A stretch of 64,000 nt of DNA from CAZTHM01 sp041946825 (GCA_041946825.1 JBHGBD010000007.1:78194-142193); one strand, 5' to 3'; positions 17,797 through 26,424 are shown, numbered from the stretch's first letter. The notes: generated by a model from the letters alone, not told the origin. Program-made: numbers and translations.

Positions 17797-17819
17797 TTCC
17801 CATTGGGAAGGATTTAAGC

Positions 17820-18848
17820 ATGGCCACTTGCAGCGCGCTGCAACCCGCTCCGAATCAAGGTCTTGTGGGTATCGCCCGGATGGCAGCGCAAAGCCCCCGA
17901 GTCCGCGAGCGCGCCGAGGTCGAGTACTTCTCGCTCGCGGCGCGCTCTACCCTCAACCGCGAGTCCAGCCACCGTATGCCCTTTGCCTGGACGATCAATC
18001 CCTATCGCGGCTGCGAATTTGGCTGCCACTATTGTTACGCCCGCTACACCCACGAATTCATGGAGATGTGGGACGGGCGCGATTTCGAGCGCAAGATTTA
18101 CGCCAAGCTGAACGCCCCGGAGCTTCTGCGCGCCGAGCTCCGTTCCGGCCGCGACCGCGGCCTGCCGATTGCTCTGGGCACGGCAACCGACCCTTACCAG
18201 CCGGCGGAGAAACAATTTGAACTCACCCGCCGCCTGCTCGAAGTTTTCGCGGAATTCACCGGCCTGGATTTTTCCATCACCACGAAATCGATCTTGATTC
18301 TGCGCGATCTCGACTTGTTACGCGCCAACGCCGGGCGGCACCGTGTCAGCGTGCACATGACGGTGACGACGACGAACGAGCGCCTGGCTCGCCTTCTCGA
18401 GCCCAAGGCGCCGCCGCCCTCGAAGCGCCTGGAAGCGGTGCGCGTGCTCTATGAAGCAGGCATCCGCGTAGGCGTGAACCTTATGCCGATTCTCCCCGGC
18501 CTCACGGATTCGCCCGCCGCGCTCGAAGCGGTCGGCCGCGCCGCCGCCGCGCATGGCGCGACATCTCTGTACGGCAATGTGCTGTTTCTGATGCCCAGCG
18601 CTATGAAGCAGTTCATGCCGTTCCTCGAGCGCGAGTTCCCACGCCTGGTGAAGCGCTATCGCAAGCTCTACGCGCGCTCGGCGTATTTGAACGGGGAATA
18701 TAAGGAGGAGATCTCGAAATTGGTCGCCGAAATCCGCAAGCGCTACGGCCTCGAAGGCCGCCGCGCGGCGGAGCCGGATCTTTGGCAGCCGCAGCTGGAG
18801 TTTCCGTTTCGGGCCGAGGGGCGGGAAAGGGTGGAATGTAAAGGGTAA
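17820..18848 (+). CDS. Radical SAM protein, SplB/Rv2578c-like
   Basis: A 342-residue radical SAM enzyme. The cluster motif CEFGCHYC places cysteines at 65, 69 and 72 for the 4Fe-4S cluster. RGCEFGCHYCYAR preceded by NPY, followed by GTATDPYQPAE, is characteristic of the PA0069/Rv2578c group related to spore photoproduct lyase. The function of this group is not established; a DNA-repair link is often suggested. It has its own upstream region (168 bp) and a GGGAAGG site, and the downstream 272 bp carries only low-complexity repeats. Confidence 0.88.
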   Translation: MATCSALQPAPNQGLVGIARMAAQSPRVRERAEVEYFSLAARSTLNRESSHRMPFAWTINPYRGCEFGCHYCYARYTHEFMEMWDGRDFERKIYAKLNAPELLRAELRSGRDRGLPIALGTATDPYQPAEKQFELTRRLLEVFAEFTGLDFSITTKSILILRDLDLLRANAGRHRVSVHMTVTTTNERLARLLEPKAPPPSKRLEAVRVLYEAGIRVGVNLMPILPGLTDSPAALEAVGRAAAAHGATSLYGNVLFLMPSAMKQFMPFLEREFPRLVKRYRKLYARSAYLNGEYKEEISKLVAEIRKRYGLEGRRAAEPDLWQPQLEFPFRAEGRERVECKG

Positions 18849-18884
18849 AGTGTGAAGGGTAAAGGTTGAAGGCGAAATGATGCT

Positions 18885-19105
18885 CCATCAACGACGAATT
18901 ACGAATGACGAAGGACTGAGGGCTAAGGACCAAGGACGAAGGACGAAGGACCATGGACACACCGTGACCGCTGACGGTTGAAAGCAGATAGCTGGCAGCC
19001 GAGAGCTGGCGGCTGAGCGCTGATAGCCGGGCGTTTGACTTTTGACTTTCGATCTATAACTTTCGACCGTCGACTGTCGACTGTTGACTATCGACTGTAA
19101 ACTTC
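18885..19105. repeat. Low-complexity intergenic word repeats
   Basis: Degenerate short words repeat in clusters: GAAGGAC/AAGGACGAAGGAC around 18910-18955 and GTCGACTGTTGACTATCGACTG-type units around 19030-19105. They are not regular enough to be a CRISPR or classical satellite. Similar word families recur in many gaps of this window (19657, 27708, 49341, 51087, 60900). Confidence 0.6.
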
Positions 19106-19120
19106 TTTTCGGAGCCAACC

Positions 19121-19621
19121 ATGAAAATCGCGGAATCGCTTTTGCCGGAATTCGATCAAGAGATGGGCAACACGCGCAAAGTGCTGGAGCGCGTGCCGGA
19201 AGACAAATTGAATTGGAAACCGCACTCGAAGTCATTCGCCATGGGCGCGCTGGCCACACACGTCGCCATGATTCCGGGCTGGGGCACATTCACTTTGGAG
19301 GGCGACTCGTTTGACCTGGCCGCGCCGGGGGCCGCCACGCCGCCGCCTCCGGCCGCATCGCGGAAAGAGTTGCTGGCCTTGTTCGACGGGAACGTCAGCA
19401 AGTTCCGCGCTGCGCTCGCATCTGCCGAAGATGCTGCGATGCTCGCTCCGTGGTCGTTGCGCAACGGCGCGGCAACGATCTTTACCATGCCGCGCGCCGC
19501 GGTTATTCGCACCTCCATCATGAACCACTGCATCCATCATCGCGCCCAACTCGGAGTCTACCTGCGCCTGAACGACGTCCCTGTTCCCGGCCTCTACGGT
19601 CCCAGCGCGGACGAGAGTTGA
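19121..19621 (+). CDS. DinB/YfiT-family four-helix protein
   Basis: A 166-residue DinB-fold protein with the metal-binding histidine triad H47 (ATHVAMIPGW), H136 and H140 (MNHCIHHRAQ). Family members include thiol-dependent transferases (bacillithiol, mycothiol) and proteins of unknown activity; no substrate is evident. The start has CGGAG upstream. A second, only distantly similar DinB protein is at 27189. Confidence 0.88.
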   Translation: MKIAESLLPEFDQEMGNTRKVLERVPEDKLNWKPHSKSFAMGALATHVAMIPGWGTFTLEGDSFDLAAPGAATPPPPAASRKELLALFDGNVSKFRAALASAEDAAMLAPWSLRNGAATIFTMPRAAVIRTSIMNHCIHHRAQLGVYLRLNDVPVPGLYGPSADES

Positions 19622-19656
19622 GCAGGATTCGGGATCTAGGATTCAGGATTCAGGGA

Positions 19657-19698
19657 GGCAGAAGGCAGAAGGCAGAAGGCAGAAGGCAGAAGGCAGAA
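19657..19698. repeat. Tandem heptamer array (GGCAGAA x6)
   Basis: Six perfect copies of GGCAGAA run head to tail. The same word occurs in a broken array at 49341-49375. Without unique spacers this is a simple tandem repeat. Copy number is expected to vary between strains. Confidence 0.9.
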
Positions 19699-19852
19699 AC
19701 CCTCTTATCCGGAGAGATTGACGCGAGAAGCCTGCGAATGTTTCCCCGAAGGGGATGAATACGAATAGCCGTATGCGAAGCCCACGGATCTGGAATCTTG
19801 AATCTCAAATCCTTGAATCGGCCGACGGCCGCCTTTAGGCGCGCCGAACGAC

Positions 19853-20086
19853 GGCGGTGGGGACACCGCCGCTACAGCCCCCGCCCTCGCCCGCCGGGAG
19901 AGGGTGTCCGTCAGTCCGTCGGCTGACGGACGGGTGAGGGGCGTAGGGACGGCCCGATGGGTCGTCTCCGTGGAGTGCGGCAGCTTTGCTGCCGCTATTG
20001 TTGCTTCACAGCCTTGCTCCAGCGAGCGACCGAAGCAATGCTGCGGTGAAGCAAGGCGGGAGCAGAGCTCCCGCACTCCAAAGCGC
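19853..20086. repeat. Composite of dispersed hairpin repeats upstream of the DUF4424 gene
   Basis: It contains GGCGGTG/CACCGCC (19853-19870), an imperfect GACGGCCC/GGGTCGTC hairpin (about 19948-19967), and a 30-bp unit at 20057-20086 with stem GGGAGC/GCTCCC. The 30-bp unit is identical at 21273-21302, and the GGCGGTG hairpin recurs at 21305-21321. The rest of 19622-20160 has no gene I can support. Confidence 0.75.
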
Positions 20087-20160
20087 TCCGCGCTGAGGCT
20101 TTTCCCCAACTGATGCACAATCGTGATGCGTTCTCCACCCGGCGGTGGTAAAGTGCGGGT

Positions 20161-21165
20161 ATGCGCGCCGCGGTGGTCTTGTGTGGCATCCTCTTTCTCC
20201 TGATATGCAGTCCCGCGAATGCGAATGACACCTTTGCAACGCTGGGTGCTGGCGGTCTGGTATCGGCGAAATCAACCCAGATCGTGATGGAGTCCGAGCA
20301 CCTTCAGATCTCCGTCCACCAAATAACAGTCCGCTACCTATTCCGAAACGATACGGCCAAAGATGTCGAGGCCATCGTCGCTTTTCCTCTTCCCGATTTG
20401 GATGGAGGTGGAATCTATAACGTTCCGATAGAATTGCCGAGGAAATCAGATTGGAACTTTGTTGATTTCAAGGTGCGCTCCAATGGTCAACCCATTCCTG
20501 TGAAGATGGAGACCCGCGCACGCAATGGCGATCGAGATATCAACGCTCGTCTCCGCGCCCTCGGAGTTCCTGTGTCCGTGCTCCTTGAACCGCTTAACTC
20601 TGCCCTGATGAAGCTCTCAGCAGCACAGCGCGCTGAACTCGAAAAGGAACATTTGATAGTTCGAGATGGCTTCAACCCTCCATTGCGCAGTGTGGGAAGG
20701 GAAGGGTGGTGGGCAACCTGGACGATGCAGGTCAAGTTCTACTGGACGCAGCGGTTTCCGGCGAACAGCATAGTGGAACTCGTCCAAACATACCGACCCG
20801 TCGTAGGGGGCAGCTATTTCGCTGAGGAAAGCGACGGGGAGGAAAGTGTACAGCCATATTGCGGGGGTGCGGAGGCCCTTCGCCAAATCGAGCGAATTAA
20901 GCAGAGCCACGAGCGGAAGGGTAAGCCTCATTTGGTATTTCATGAGAGGTGCATCGATTACATCCTTACAACGGCCAATAATTGGAGAGGGCCGATTCGG
21001 CACTTTCGCTTGTCTGTTCAAATCGATAGCCCCGACGACATTGTGTTGACATGCAGGCCGCGCTTAGAGCGCACTAAACCCACGCTCTACGAATTCAGTC
21101 AGGAAAACTTCCGTCCAGACCGGGATCTGAAACTGATGATCCTTCAAGCGAAACAGCAGGATTGA
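20161..21165 (+). CDS. DUF4424 family secreted protein
   Basis: A 334-residue protein with a signal peptide ending near ANA-N (residues 21-22). The mature N-terminus NDTFATLGAGGLV and following KSTQIVMESEHLQIS are the conserved opening of the DUF4424 family, with beta-rich FRNDT and AFPLPDLD segments. Function is unknown; members are periplasmic or extracellular. No obvious ribosome binding site precedes the ATG. Three repeat types occur on both sides of the gene in the same relative order, unlike the neighbouring genes, so the gene may have arrived or moved by recombination between repeats. Confidence 0.8.
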   Translation: MRAAVVLCGILFLLICSPANANDTFATLGAGGLVSAKSTQIVMESEHLQISVHQITVRYLFRNDTAKDVEAIVAFPLPDLDGGGIYNVPIELPRKSDWNFVDFKVRSNGQPIPVKMETRARNGDRDINARLRALGVPVSVLLEPLNSALMKLSAAQRAELEKEHLIVRDGFNPPLRSVGREGWWATWTMQVKFYWTQRFPANSIVELVQTYRPVVGGSYFAEESDGEESVQPYCGGAEALRQIERIKQSHERKGKPHLVFHERCIDYILTTANNWRGPIRHFRLSVQIDSPDDIVLTCRPRLERTKPTLYEFSQENFRPDRDLKLMILQAKQQD

Positions 21166-21188
21166 GAGACGGCCGGCTCGGCCGTCTC
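21166..21188. terminator. Perfect GC hairpin directly after the DUF4424 stop
   Basis: GAGACGGCCG (21166-21175) and CGGCCGTCTC (21179-21188) form a 10-bp stem with a GCT loop, beginning one base after the stop codon. No T-run follows, so it may be a repeat element with RNA-stabilising effect rather than a true terminator. It belongs to the same family as the hairpin at 117-137. Confidence 0.55.
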
Positions 21189-21272
21189 CTTGGAATGACG
21201 CTGCTGCCGCCCTCCACCCACGACGGAGCTCTAATCCGGTGTATTCCCGGAACCGGGTTCGGCGAATCAAAG

Positions 21273-21321
21273 CGGGAGCAGAGCTCCCGCACTCCAAAGC
21301 GCGCGGCGGTGGGACACCGCC
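21273..21321. repeat. Second copy of dispersed hairpin repeats
   Basis: The 30-bp unit at 21273-21302 (stem GGGAGC/GCTCCC) matches 20057-20086 base for base. It is followed at once by the GGCGGTG/CACCGCC hairpin (21305-21321) also present at 19853. Confidence 0.8.
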
Positions 21322-21384
21322 GCTACAGCGGCGAGCGCGTTTTTCGCGTGCACAGGGGCAGGGAATCTCGATATCATCGGGGTG

Positions 21385-21675
21385 ATGGACACAGAGCGAT
21401 TCAGCCGGATTGCGCGGGCGCTGGCGGATCCTCGAAGGATGGAAATCCTTCGCCGCATTGCGAACGAGCGTGAGGTAGCCTGCTCGGCGCTGGCCGGCGA
21501 CTGCGAAGTCTCGCAACCCACGATCTCTCACCACCTCAAAGAGTTATCCAGCGCCGGACTGATCAAACCACGCCGCGAGGCGAAGTTCTGCTTCTACCGC
21601 CTCGACCGCAAGGTCTGGGCGGAGTACCTGGCGGAGATGCGCCGCCGGATTCCCGCTCGCCCGCGCAAAAGATGA
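21385..21675 (+). CDS. ArsR-family transcriptional regulator
   Basis: A 96-residue winged-helix repressor. The LADPRRMEILRRIA segment and the recognition helix region CEVSQPTISHHLKEL are diagnostic. The metal-site cysteine of ArsR proper (ELCVCDL) is not conserved; Cys residues at about 33 and 41 exist but with different context, so the inducer may not be a metal. A GTG three bases upstream is an alternative start. A candidate palindromic operator lies between it and the SDR gene at 21746, suggesting that it controls that gene. Confidence 0.88.
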   Translation: MDTERFSRIARALADPRRMEILRRIANEREVACSALAGDCEVSQPTISHHLKELSSAGLIKPRREAKFCFYRLDRKVWAEYLAEMRRRIPARPRKR

Positions 21676-21701
21676 ATCCTCTTTGTGCGCCTTCGCATCA
21701 C

Positions 21702-21725
21702 ATAGACGATTGTCAATATGTCTAT
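21702..21725. promoter_or_regulatory. Candidate ArsR operator
   Basis: ATAGAC (21702-21707) and GTCTAT (21720-21725) form a perfect inverted repeat with 12 bp between, in an AT-rich patch that stands out from its surroundings. It ends 21 bp before the SDR start and six bases before its GGGAGG site. Size and half-site type suit a dimeric winged-helix repressor such as the one encoded just upstream. Confidence 0.5.
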
Positions 21726-21745
21726 ATGAAGGGAGGACGCAAGCA

Positions 21746-22492
21746 ATGGCAAAACTTTCCGGCAAAGTCGCCGTGGTGAGCGGCGCATCGAAAGGCATCG
21801 GGGCGGCGATCGCCGAGAAGCTGGCGGAAAACGGCGCGGCAGTGGTGGTGAACTACTCCGCCAGCGCCGACCAGGCCCAGGCGGTCGTCGAAAGGATCAG
21901 GTCCCGCGGCGGCAAAGCCCGGGCAGTGCAAGCCGACGTGAGCAAGCCCGCGGAGGCCAAAAAGCTGATTGAGACGGCGCGGCGGGATTTCGGAAGCGTC
22001 GATATCCTGGTCAACAACGCGGGCGTTTACGAATTCCGCCCCATCCACGAGGTTGACGAGGCGCACTTCGATCGCATCTTCGACCTCAACGTGAAAGGGC
22101 TCCTGTTTGCGACTCAGGCCGCGGTGGGAGCCTTCGACGGCAAGGGCGGGCGGGTTATCAATATCAGTTCCCTGGCGTCGCAAGTGGCGATGCCGCAAAC
22201 CTCCGTTTACAGCGCCACCAAGGCGGCGGTCGATTCGATCACGCGCACGCTGGCGGCGGAATTGGGGCCGCGCAAGATCCTCGTGAATTCGATCCTGCCG
22301 GGCCCTGTGGAAACCGAGGGCACCCGGGCGCTTGCGGATTTTGAGAGTGTTCGCGCCACCTTCCTGCCGCGCACGCCCCTGGGACGCATCGGGCAGCCTG
22401 AGGACATCGCCAATGTGGCGGTCTTCCTGGCTTCTGAAGAGGCAGGCTGGATCACTGGCCAGGTCATTCCCGTTGCCGGCGGCTTGAACTGA
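21746..22492 (+). CDS. SDR family oxidoreductase (FabG-like)
   Basis: A 248-residue classical short-chain dehydrogenase. The cofactor loop is GASKGIG (residues 13-19), NNAG lies at about 89-92, and the catalytic Ser-Tyr-Lys appear in NISSLAS and the YSATK motif; a PGPVETEG segment follows. The conserved acidic or basic residue after beta-2 (VVNYS) favours neither cofactor clearly. The family includes 3-oxoacyl-ACP reductases and many xenobiotic or quinone-linked reductases. GGGAGG precedes the ATG at good spacing; the upstream extension lacks a site. It probably forms a regulated unit with the ArsR gene. Confidence 0.92.
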   Translation: MAKLSGKVAVVSGASKGIGAAIAEKLAENGAAVVVNYSASADQAQAVVERIRSRGGKARAVQADVSKPAEAKKLIETARRDFGSVDILVNNAGVYEFRPIHEVDEAHFDRIFDLNVKGLLFATQAAVGAFDGKGGRVINISSLASQVAMPQTSVYSATKAAVDSITRTLAAELGPRKILVNSILPGPVETEGTRALADFESVRATFLPRTPLGRIGQPEDIANVAVFLASEEAGWITGQVIPVAGGLN

Positions 22493-22520
22493 CGGGCGCA
22501 TGACAGATTTTGATGTGGCC

Positions 22521-22558
22521 ACGGCCCCGGTGAGATTCGTCGGGGCCGTTTTCTTTTT
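22521..22558 (+). terminator. Intrinsic terminator after the SDR gene
   Basis: ACGGCCCCG (22521-22529) pairs with CGGGGCCGT (22541-22549) and is followed by TTTTCTTTTT. The GC stem and T-run are textbook. It starts 29 bp after the stop codon. Confidence 0.88.
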
Positions 22559-22798
22559 CTGAGCGATCCGCGGAACCATTCCAAAGGTCTCCCGCCTCAG
22601 ACGTGTTAGCCAGCGCTGCTCGCCGTCTGCCATCCTTACCCAGTCCGCAAAAAACAACGACAGAGAGTCCGTTCGCACATTGAATCGGGGCCAAGAACAC
22701 GCCCACGGAACGAAAGTCGGAACTTTTCGGCCCCAAGGATGGTTATTAGGAGTAAGGAGGATTAATCCGGTACGCCAGGGGAAAACCAAATCAGGCAT
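22556..22798. other. Unassigned stretch open on both strands
   Basis: The minus strand is open from an ATG at 22798 back past the terminator, and the plus strand has an 80-codon open frame without ATG ending at the start of the next gene. Neither translation is recognisable. It may be a promoter/leader region for the secreted protein at 22811, a decayed gene, or a small unrecognised element. Confidence 0.25.
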
Positions 22799-22810
22799 AG
22801 GAGAGATCGC

Positions 22811-23329
22811 ATGAAATATCGAAACGCAATCTTATTGATGTTGATGGTGTCGCTGCTGTCCAGCCTCGCGTGGGCACAGACGAACGTGAAGGAGCAGTCG
22901 GCCCGGATGACTCTTAAGGTCAAGCTGAATTACACTGGAGCCGGCTCGGTGGATGAGAAACACAAACTATACGTTCTTCTGTTCGATTCGAATCCCTACA
23001 CGGCGCACACACTCGTCGACAGGACTTCGGCGACAGAGCCCGCAGCCGCTCTTTCGGCAGGAACTGATAAGGTGTGCTCGATCATCGCTCGCCAAGCAAC
23101 CGGGACGAACAAGCGGGCCGTTACTTTCGCCAAACTATCCGTCTCGCCGGTTTATGCGATGGCTTTCTATGATAAGAGTGGGGAGTATGCCAACCAGGGT
23201 GACCCGCCTTCACACGTTCCGATGGGTCTTTACGGTGGCAAGCCCGGAAATCCCCAGCCGATCAAACTCGATTCAGGAAAGGCAGTGGAAGTCGAACTGA
23301 CCTTCGGGGACTCGGCGGCCACGCCGTAG
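22811..23329 (+). CDS. Uncharacterised secreted protein
   Basis: A 172-residue protein with a clear signal peptide (MKYRNAILLM onward, cleavage near AWA-Q, residue 22). The mature part (TLKVKLNYTGAGSVDEKHKLYVLLFDS) looks like a small beta-sandwich, and SPVYAMAFYDKSG is a second strand pair. I do not recognise the family. AGGAGA precedes the ATG. It stands alone between a terminator and a 269-bp gap. Confidence 0.75.
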   Translation: MKYRNAILLMLMVSLLSSLAWAQTNVKEQSARMTLKVKLNYTGAGSVDEKHKLYVLLFDSNPYTAHTLVDRTSATEPAAALSAGTDKVCSIIARQATGTNKRAVTFAKLSVSPVYAMAFYDKSGEYANQGDPPSHVPMGLYGGKPGNPQPIKLDSGKAVEVELTFGDSAATP

Positions 23330-23598
23330 CGGCTTTCAGCGGCGCGTGTTGATGGTATCCGCACGACGACGATCGTAAAAGAGCCGTGAAGTAAGAAACC
23401 TTCTTCGCGCTGCCGTGTTACTATCCTTCCGCAAGGAAAGCCGCGGTGGCGAGACCAAGGGCGACCGCAAGGGTCATGGGTGGCGTTTGCATGGGCTTGT
23501 GAATTTGCGGCGGTGCTCAATGATCGCCCATCGAGCATGCGTCAGAGATGTAGGCCTCACCGCGATTTCGTGCTTCCTACTGGAGGTGAAGCCCGCCA

Positions 23599-24027
23599 AT
23601 GCGACCGAAGAAGCTCGCCGCGTACGCGACCGCGATTGTCTTAGCCCACCTGGTGGTAACCATTGTGCACGGGAACGCGCATGCGAAGCTCGGAGTCAAT
23701 CTGGGCGTCGCGGGGATGGCCTTCGTTTGGGCGGCGGTGATCGTCGGCCCGCTGGTGGCAATGGCGCTGCTGTGGACGCGATGGCAGAAACCTGGGCTGG
23801 TCCTCCTATCTTTAACGATGGCGGGCTCGTTGCTCTTCGGCGTGATTAATCACTTTCTCGTTTCCGGCAACGACCATGTGGGCCACCAAGGTCCGGGCGC
23901 AGCGGCAACTCTTTTCGCCGTCAGCGCGGTTGGGCTTGCGGTCACGGAGGCCTTGGGAACCTTGTGCGGAGTGTACTACCTGATGAAGCGTATCAACGCA
24001 CAGGAAGGCAGTAAAGATCTCGCATGA
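23599..24027 (+). CDS. Small four-helix membrane protein of unknown function
   Basis: A 142-residue protein with four predicted membrane segments (about 8-24, 32-60, 68-88 and 101-128) and a His-containing loop (SGNDHVGHQG). GGAGG lies 12 bases upstream. Its stop overlaps the start of tag (ATGA at 24024-24027), so it is translationally coupled to a DNA repair enzyme. No function can be assigned. Confidence 0.75.
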   Translation: MRPKKLAAYATAIVLAHLVVTIVHGNAHAKLGVNLGVAGMAFVWAAVIVGPLVAMALLWTRWQKPGLVLLSLTMAGSLLFGVINHFLVSGNDHVGHQGPGAAATLFAVSAVGLAVTEALGTLCGVYYLMKRINAQEGSKDLA

Positions 24028-24599
24028 CGAAGCATCGCTGTAGATGGGCGGGCGAGAACCCACTCATGGTGAAGTATCACGACGAGGAATGGGGCGTGCC
24101 GGTGCACGACGACCGCACACTCCTTGAATTCCTGATTCTGGAGGGCGCCCAGGCGGGCCTGAGCTGGCAAACCGTTTTGAATAAGCGCGAGAACTACCGC
24201 CGCGGATTTGATAATTTTCAAGCCGAGAGGATCGCCCGCTATCGCGCCAAAGACGTCAAACGGCTTCTTGCTGATCCAGGCATCATCCGTAACCGTCTAA
24301 AAGTTGAAGCCGCCATTCGAAACGCTCAGGCGTTTTTGGAAATCCCAAAGGAATTTGGCAGCTTTGACAGCTACATCTGGCAATTTGTCGGCGGAAGGCC
24401 CATCAATCACAAGATCAAAACGATCAAGGATATCCTGGCCCGCAGCAAGGAATCCGACGCAATGAGCAAGGATTTGCTCAAGCGCGGCTTCAAGTTTGCC
24501 GGGTCGACGATCTGCTACGCCTTCATGCAGGCGGTTGGTATGGTGAACGACCATGAGGTAAGATGCTTCCGCTATAGGCAAGTGCTGCATTTCGAATGA
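24024..24599 (+). CDS. tag: DNA-3-methyladenine glycosylase I
   Basis: A 191-residue Tag homologue that removes 3-methyladenine from alkylated DNA. The zinc ligands of the family are present: C6, H19, H177 and C181. The RCRWAGENPLMVKYHDEEWG opening and the CYAFMQAVGMVNDH end are diagnostic. It overlaps the membrane protein gene at its start and comes within 14 bp of (or overlaps) the Tat nitrilase gene, so the three probably form one transcript. Confidence 0.96.
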   Translation: MTKHRCRWAGENPLMVKYHDEEWGVPVHDDRTLLEFLILEGAQAGLSWQTVLNKRENYRRGFDNFQAERIARYRAKDVKRLLADPGIIRNRLKVEAAIRNAQAFLEIPKEFGSFDSYIWQFVGGRPINHKIKTIKDILARSKESDAMSKDLLKRGFKFAGSTICYAFMQAVGMVNDHEVRCFRYRQVLHFE

Positions 24600-24613
24600 G
24601 GAGGGCTTCGACC

Positions 24614-25708
24614 ATGAGCGGTTCAAAATCCTCACGGCGTAGATTCTTGGTGAGCGCGGCGGCAGGAGTCGCAGCGGCTCCGGCCTATTCGCTCCGCGGA
24701 AGCGCCACGGAGGTTGGCCCCGAAGGAAACCGAAAGGGAAGCATCGCGCGTATCGTCACGACCTGCCAGAACGGCGCGCGCCACTCCACCGTCGAGGCGA
24801 ACCGCGACCACATGCTGGTCCTCTTCGACCACGCGCTGAAACAGAAGCCCGATCTGGTGTGCTTCCCGGAAACGTTTACGGGCGTTGGCGTCGAGAGCAA
24901 GCCCGAGAAAGTCGCGGAAACCGTTCCCGGTCCAACCACCGACGCTTTCGCGCGGCGAGCGAAGGCGAACCGCTGCTACGTCATTTGTCCTATTCGCACC
25001 GTGCGCGAAGGGAAGCACTGGAATTCCGCCGTGGTCCTGGACCGCTCAGGCCAAATCGCGGGTATCTACGACAAAATCCATCCCGTGACGACGTCGCCGG
25101 ATTACACGGATTTTGAAAATGGCATCATGCCCGCCAGCGCGCCGCCCGTGCTGGATCTTGACTTCGGACGGATTGGAATTCAAATCTGCTTTGACGCGGG
25201 ATTTCCGGAAACCTGGGCGGCGCTGGCCAGCAAGGGCGTGAAGGCGGTTTTCTGGCCTTCGGCGTATCACGGCGGATTTGCGCTGCAGACGTACGCCTAC
25301 TTGCACCACTTCTACGTCATCACCGCGGTGCACACGGAGCACTCGCGCATCATTGACCCCTGCGGGCGCGTTGTGGCGGAGACGGATTCGCTCATGAATT
25401 TCGTTACCCGCGACATCAACCTGGATTATGTCGTGGCGCACTACGATTTCAACTATCCAATCCCCGACCGCCTGCTGGACGCGTATCCGGGGCGCGTGCG
25501 GATTACGTCGTACGTCGAGGACGGCCACTTCATTGTCGAGCCCACCGACCCAACGGTTACTACGGCGCAATTGCAATCGGAGTTTGGTTTCGAATCGGCG
25601 TTCCAATACTTCGATCGCCATCGGAAAGGCTATGAGGCTCTGCGCGCGGGGAAGGTTCCAGAGCCTCAGACGGCTGCCCATGGCAAGCGGGATCAGTACG
25701 CGAAATAA
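24614..25708 (+). CDS. Tat-exported carbon-nitrogen hydrolase (nitrilase superfamily)
   Basis: A 364-residue protein. A twin-arginine signal (SRRRFLV at about 7-13, then an Ala-rich core) indicates folded export. The catalytic triad is present: E86 (FPETFTG), K154 (YDKIHP) and C192 (QICFDAGFPE). The C-terminal extension (from about residue 290) is longer than in typical amidases. GAGGAGGG sits before the ATG at 24614; an ATG at 24596 overlapping the tag stop is an alternative. Exported nitrilases are uncommon, and the substrate is unknown. Confidence 0.88.
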   Translation: MSGSKSSRRRFLVSAAAGVAAAPAYSLRGSATEVGPEGNRKGSIARIVTTCQNGARHSTVEANRDHMLVLFDHALKQKPDLVCFPETFTGVGVESKPEKVAETVPGPTTDAFARRAKANRCYVICPIRTVREGKHWNSAVVLDRSGQIAGIYDKIHPVTTSPDYTDFENGIMPASAPPVLDLDFGRIGIQICFDAGFPETWAALASKGVKAVFWPSAYHGGFALQTYAYLHHFYVITAVHTEHSRIIDPCGRVVAETDSLMNFVTRDINLDYVVAHYDFNYPIPDRLLDAYPGRVRITSYVEDGHFIVEPTDPTVTTAQLQSEFGFESAFQYFDRHRKGYEALRAGKVPEPQTAAHGKRDQYAK

Positions 25709-25965
25709 GTCCAAGAGTTGGTATGTGTTAGGTGTTGGAGGACCGGTCTCCTGGGACGATAGCCCCCAATCCCCGGTCTCGAATCCCCAGAGCGGCGTCT
25801 TGACACGGCTTAACTGATGGTGTAACAATCGAGCCATTAAGTCGTTCTTGCGCTCGCGCACAAAGGTTTTCATTACCAAGATAGTTTTGTGAGGGCGGAG
25901 GAACGGCACGCAGCCAGCCATTGCGGAGTACGCGCTTGGCAAGCGTACTCCCTTCGGAGGTCCTC

Positions 25966-26424
25966 ATGGCCGAAGAGGAAGCCGTGGAACGATTCAAAGA
26001 AGGGATGGGCCTGTTGCGCAACAATTACGCCAGCAAGGCGATTCCCCATTTTGCGCGAGCCCTGGAGCTCGATAAATCAAATCCTTTCTATATTTCTTAC
26101 TTGGGCGTGGCCATGGCGGCAGGACAGAGGAACTGGGACTCGGCCGAGGATCTCTGCACGCAGGCAATCAAGATGAAACGCACGCAGCCCGAGCTGTATT
26201 TGAATTTGGGCGAAGTCTATCGGCTTGCGGGAAGACGCCAGGATGCGGTTGAGACTCTGACTCTGGGACTGACCATGACTAAACGCGACTCGCGCATCGC
26301 CATGGCACTCAACAAATATGGTTTCCGCCGCCCCCCCTTGCTTTCGTTCCTTGACCGCGACCACTTCCTCAATCGTGAATTGGGCAAGTTGCGCTATCGG
26401 ATTATGAAATCGCTGAGCAAGTGA
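25966..26424 (+). CDS. Tetratricopeptide-repeat protein
   Basis: A 152-residue protein with about three TPR units (GLLRNNYASKAIPHFARALE, an imperfect middle one, then YLNLGEVYRLAGRRQDAVET). These bind partner proteins. No signal peptide is seen with this start, chosen because GGAGG lies six bases before the ATG. A hairpin (GAGTACGC with AAGCGTACTC, 25926-25950) ends just upstream of the ribosome binding site, and a TTGACA at 25800 could be its promoter element. The role is unknown. Confidence 0.8.
   Translation: MAEEEAVERFKEGMGLLRNNYASKAIPHFARALELDKSNPFYISYLGVAMAAGQRNWDSAEDLCTQAIKMKRTQPELYLNLGEVYRLAGRRQDAVETLTLGLTMTKRDSRIAMALNKYGFRRPPLLSFLDRDHFLNRELGKLRYRIMKSLSK

Noticed and set aside
19657..19698. 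Possible CRISPR-like array
   Set aside because: Units are contiguous heptamers without spacers and no cas gene is present.
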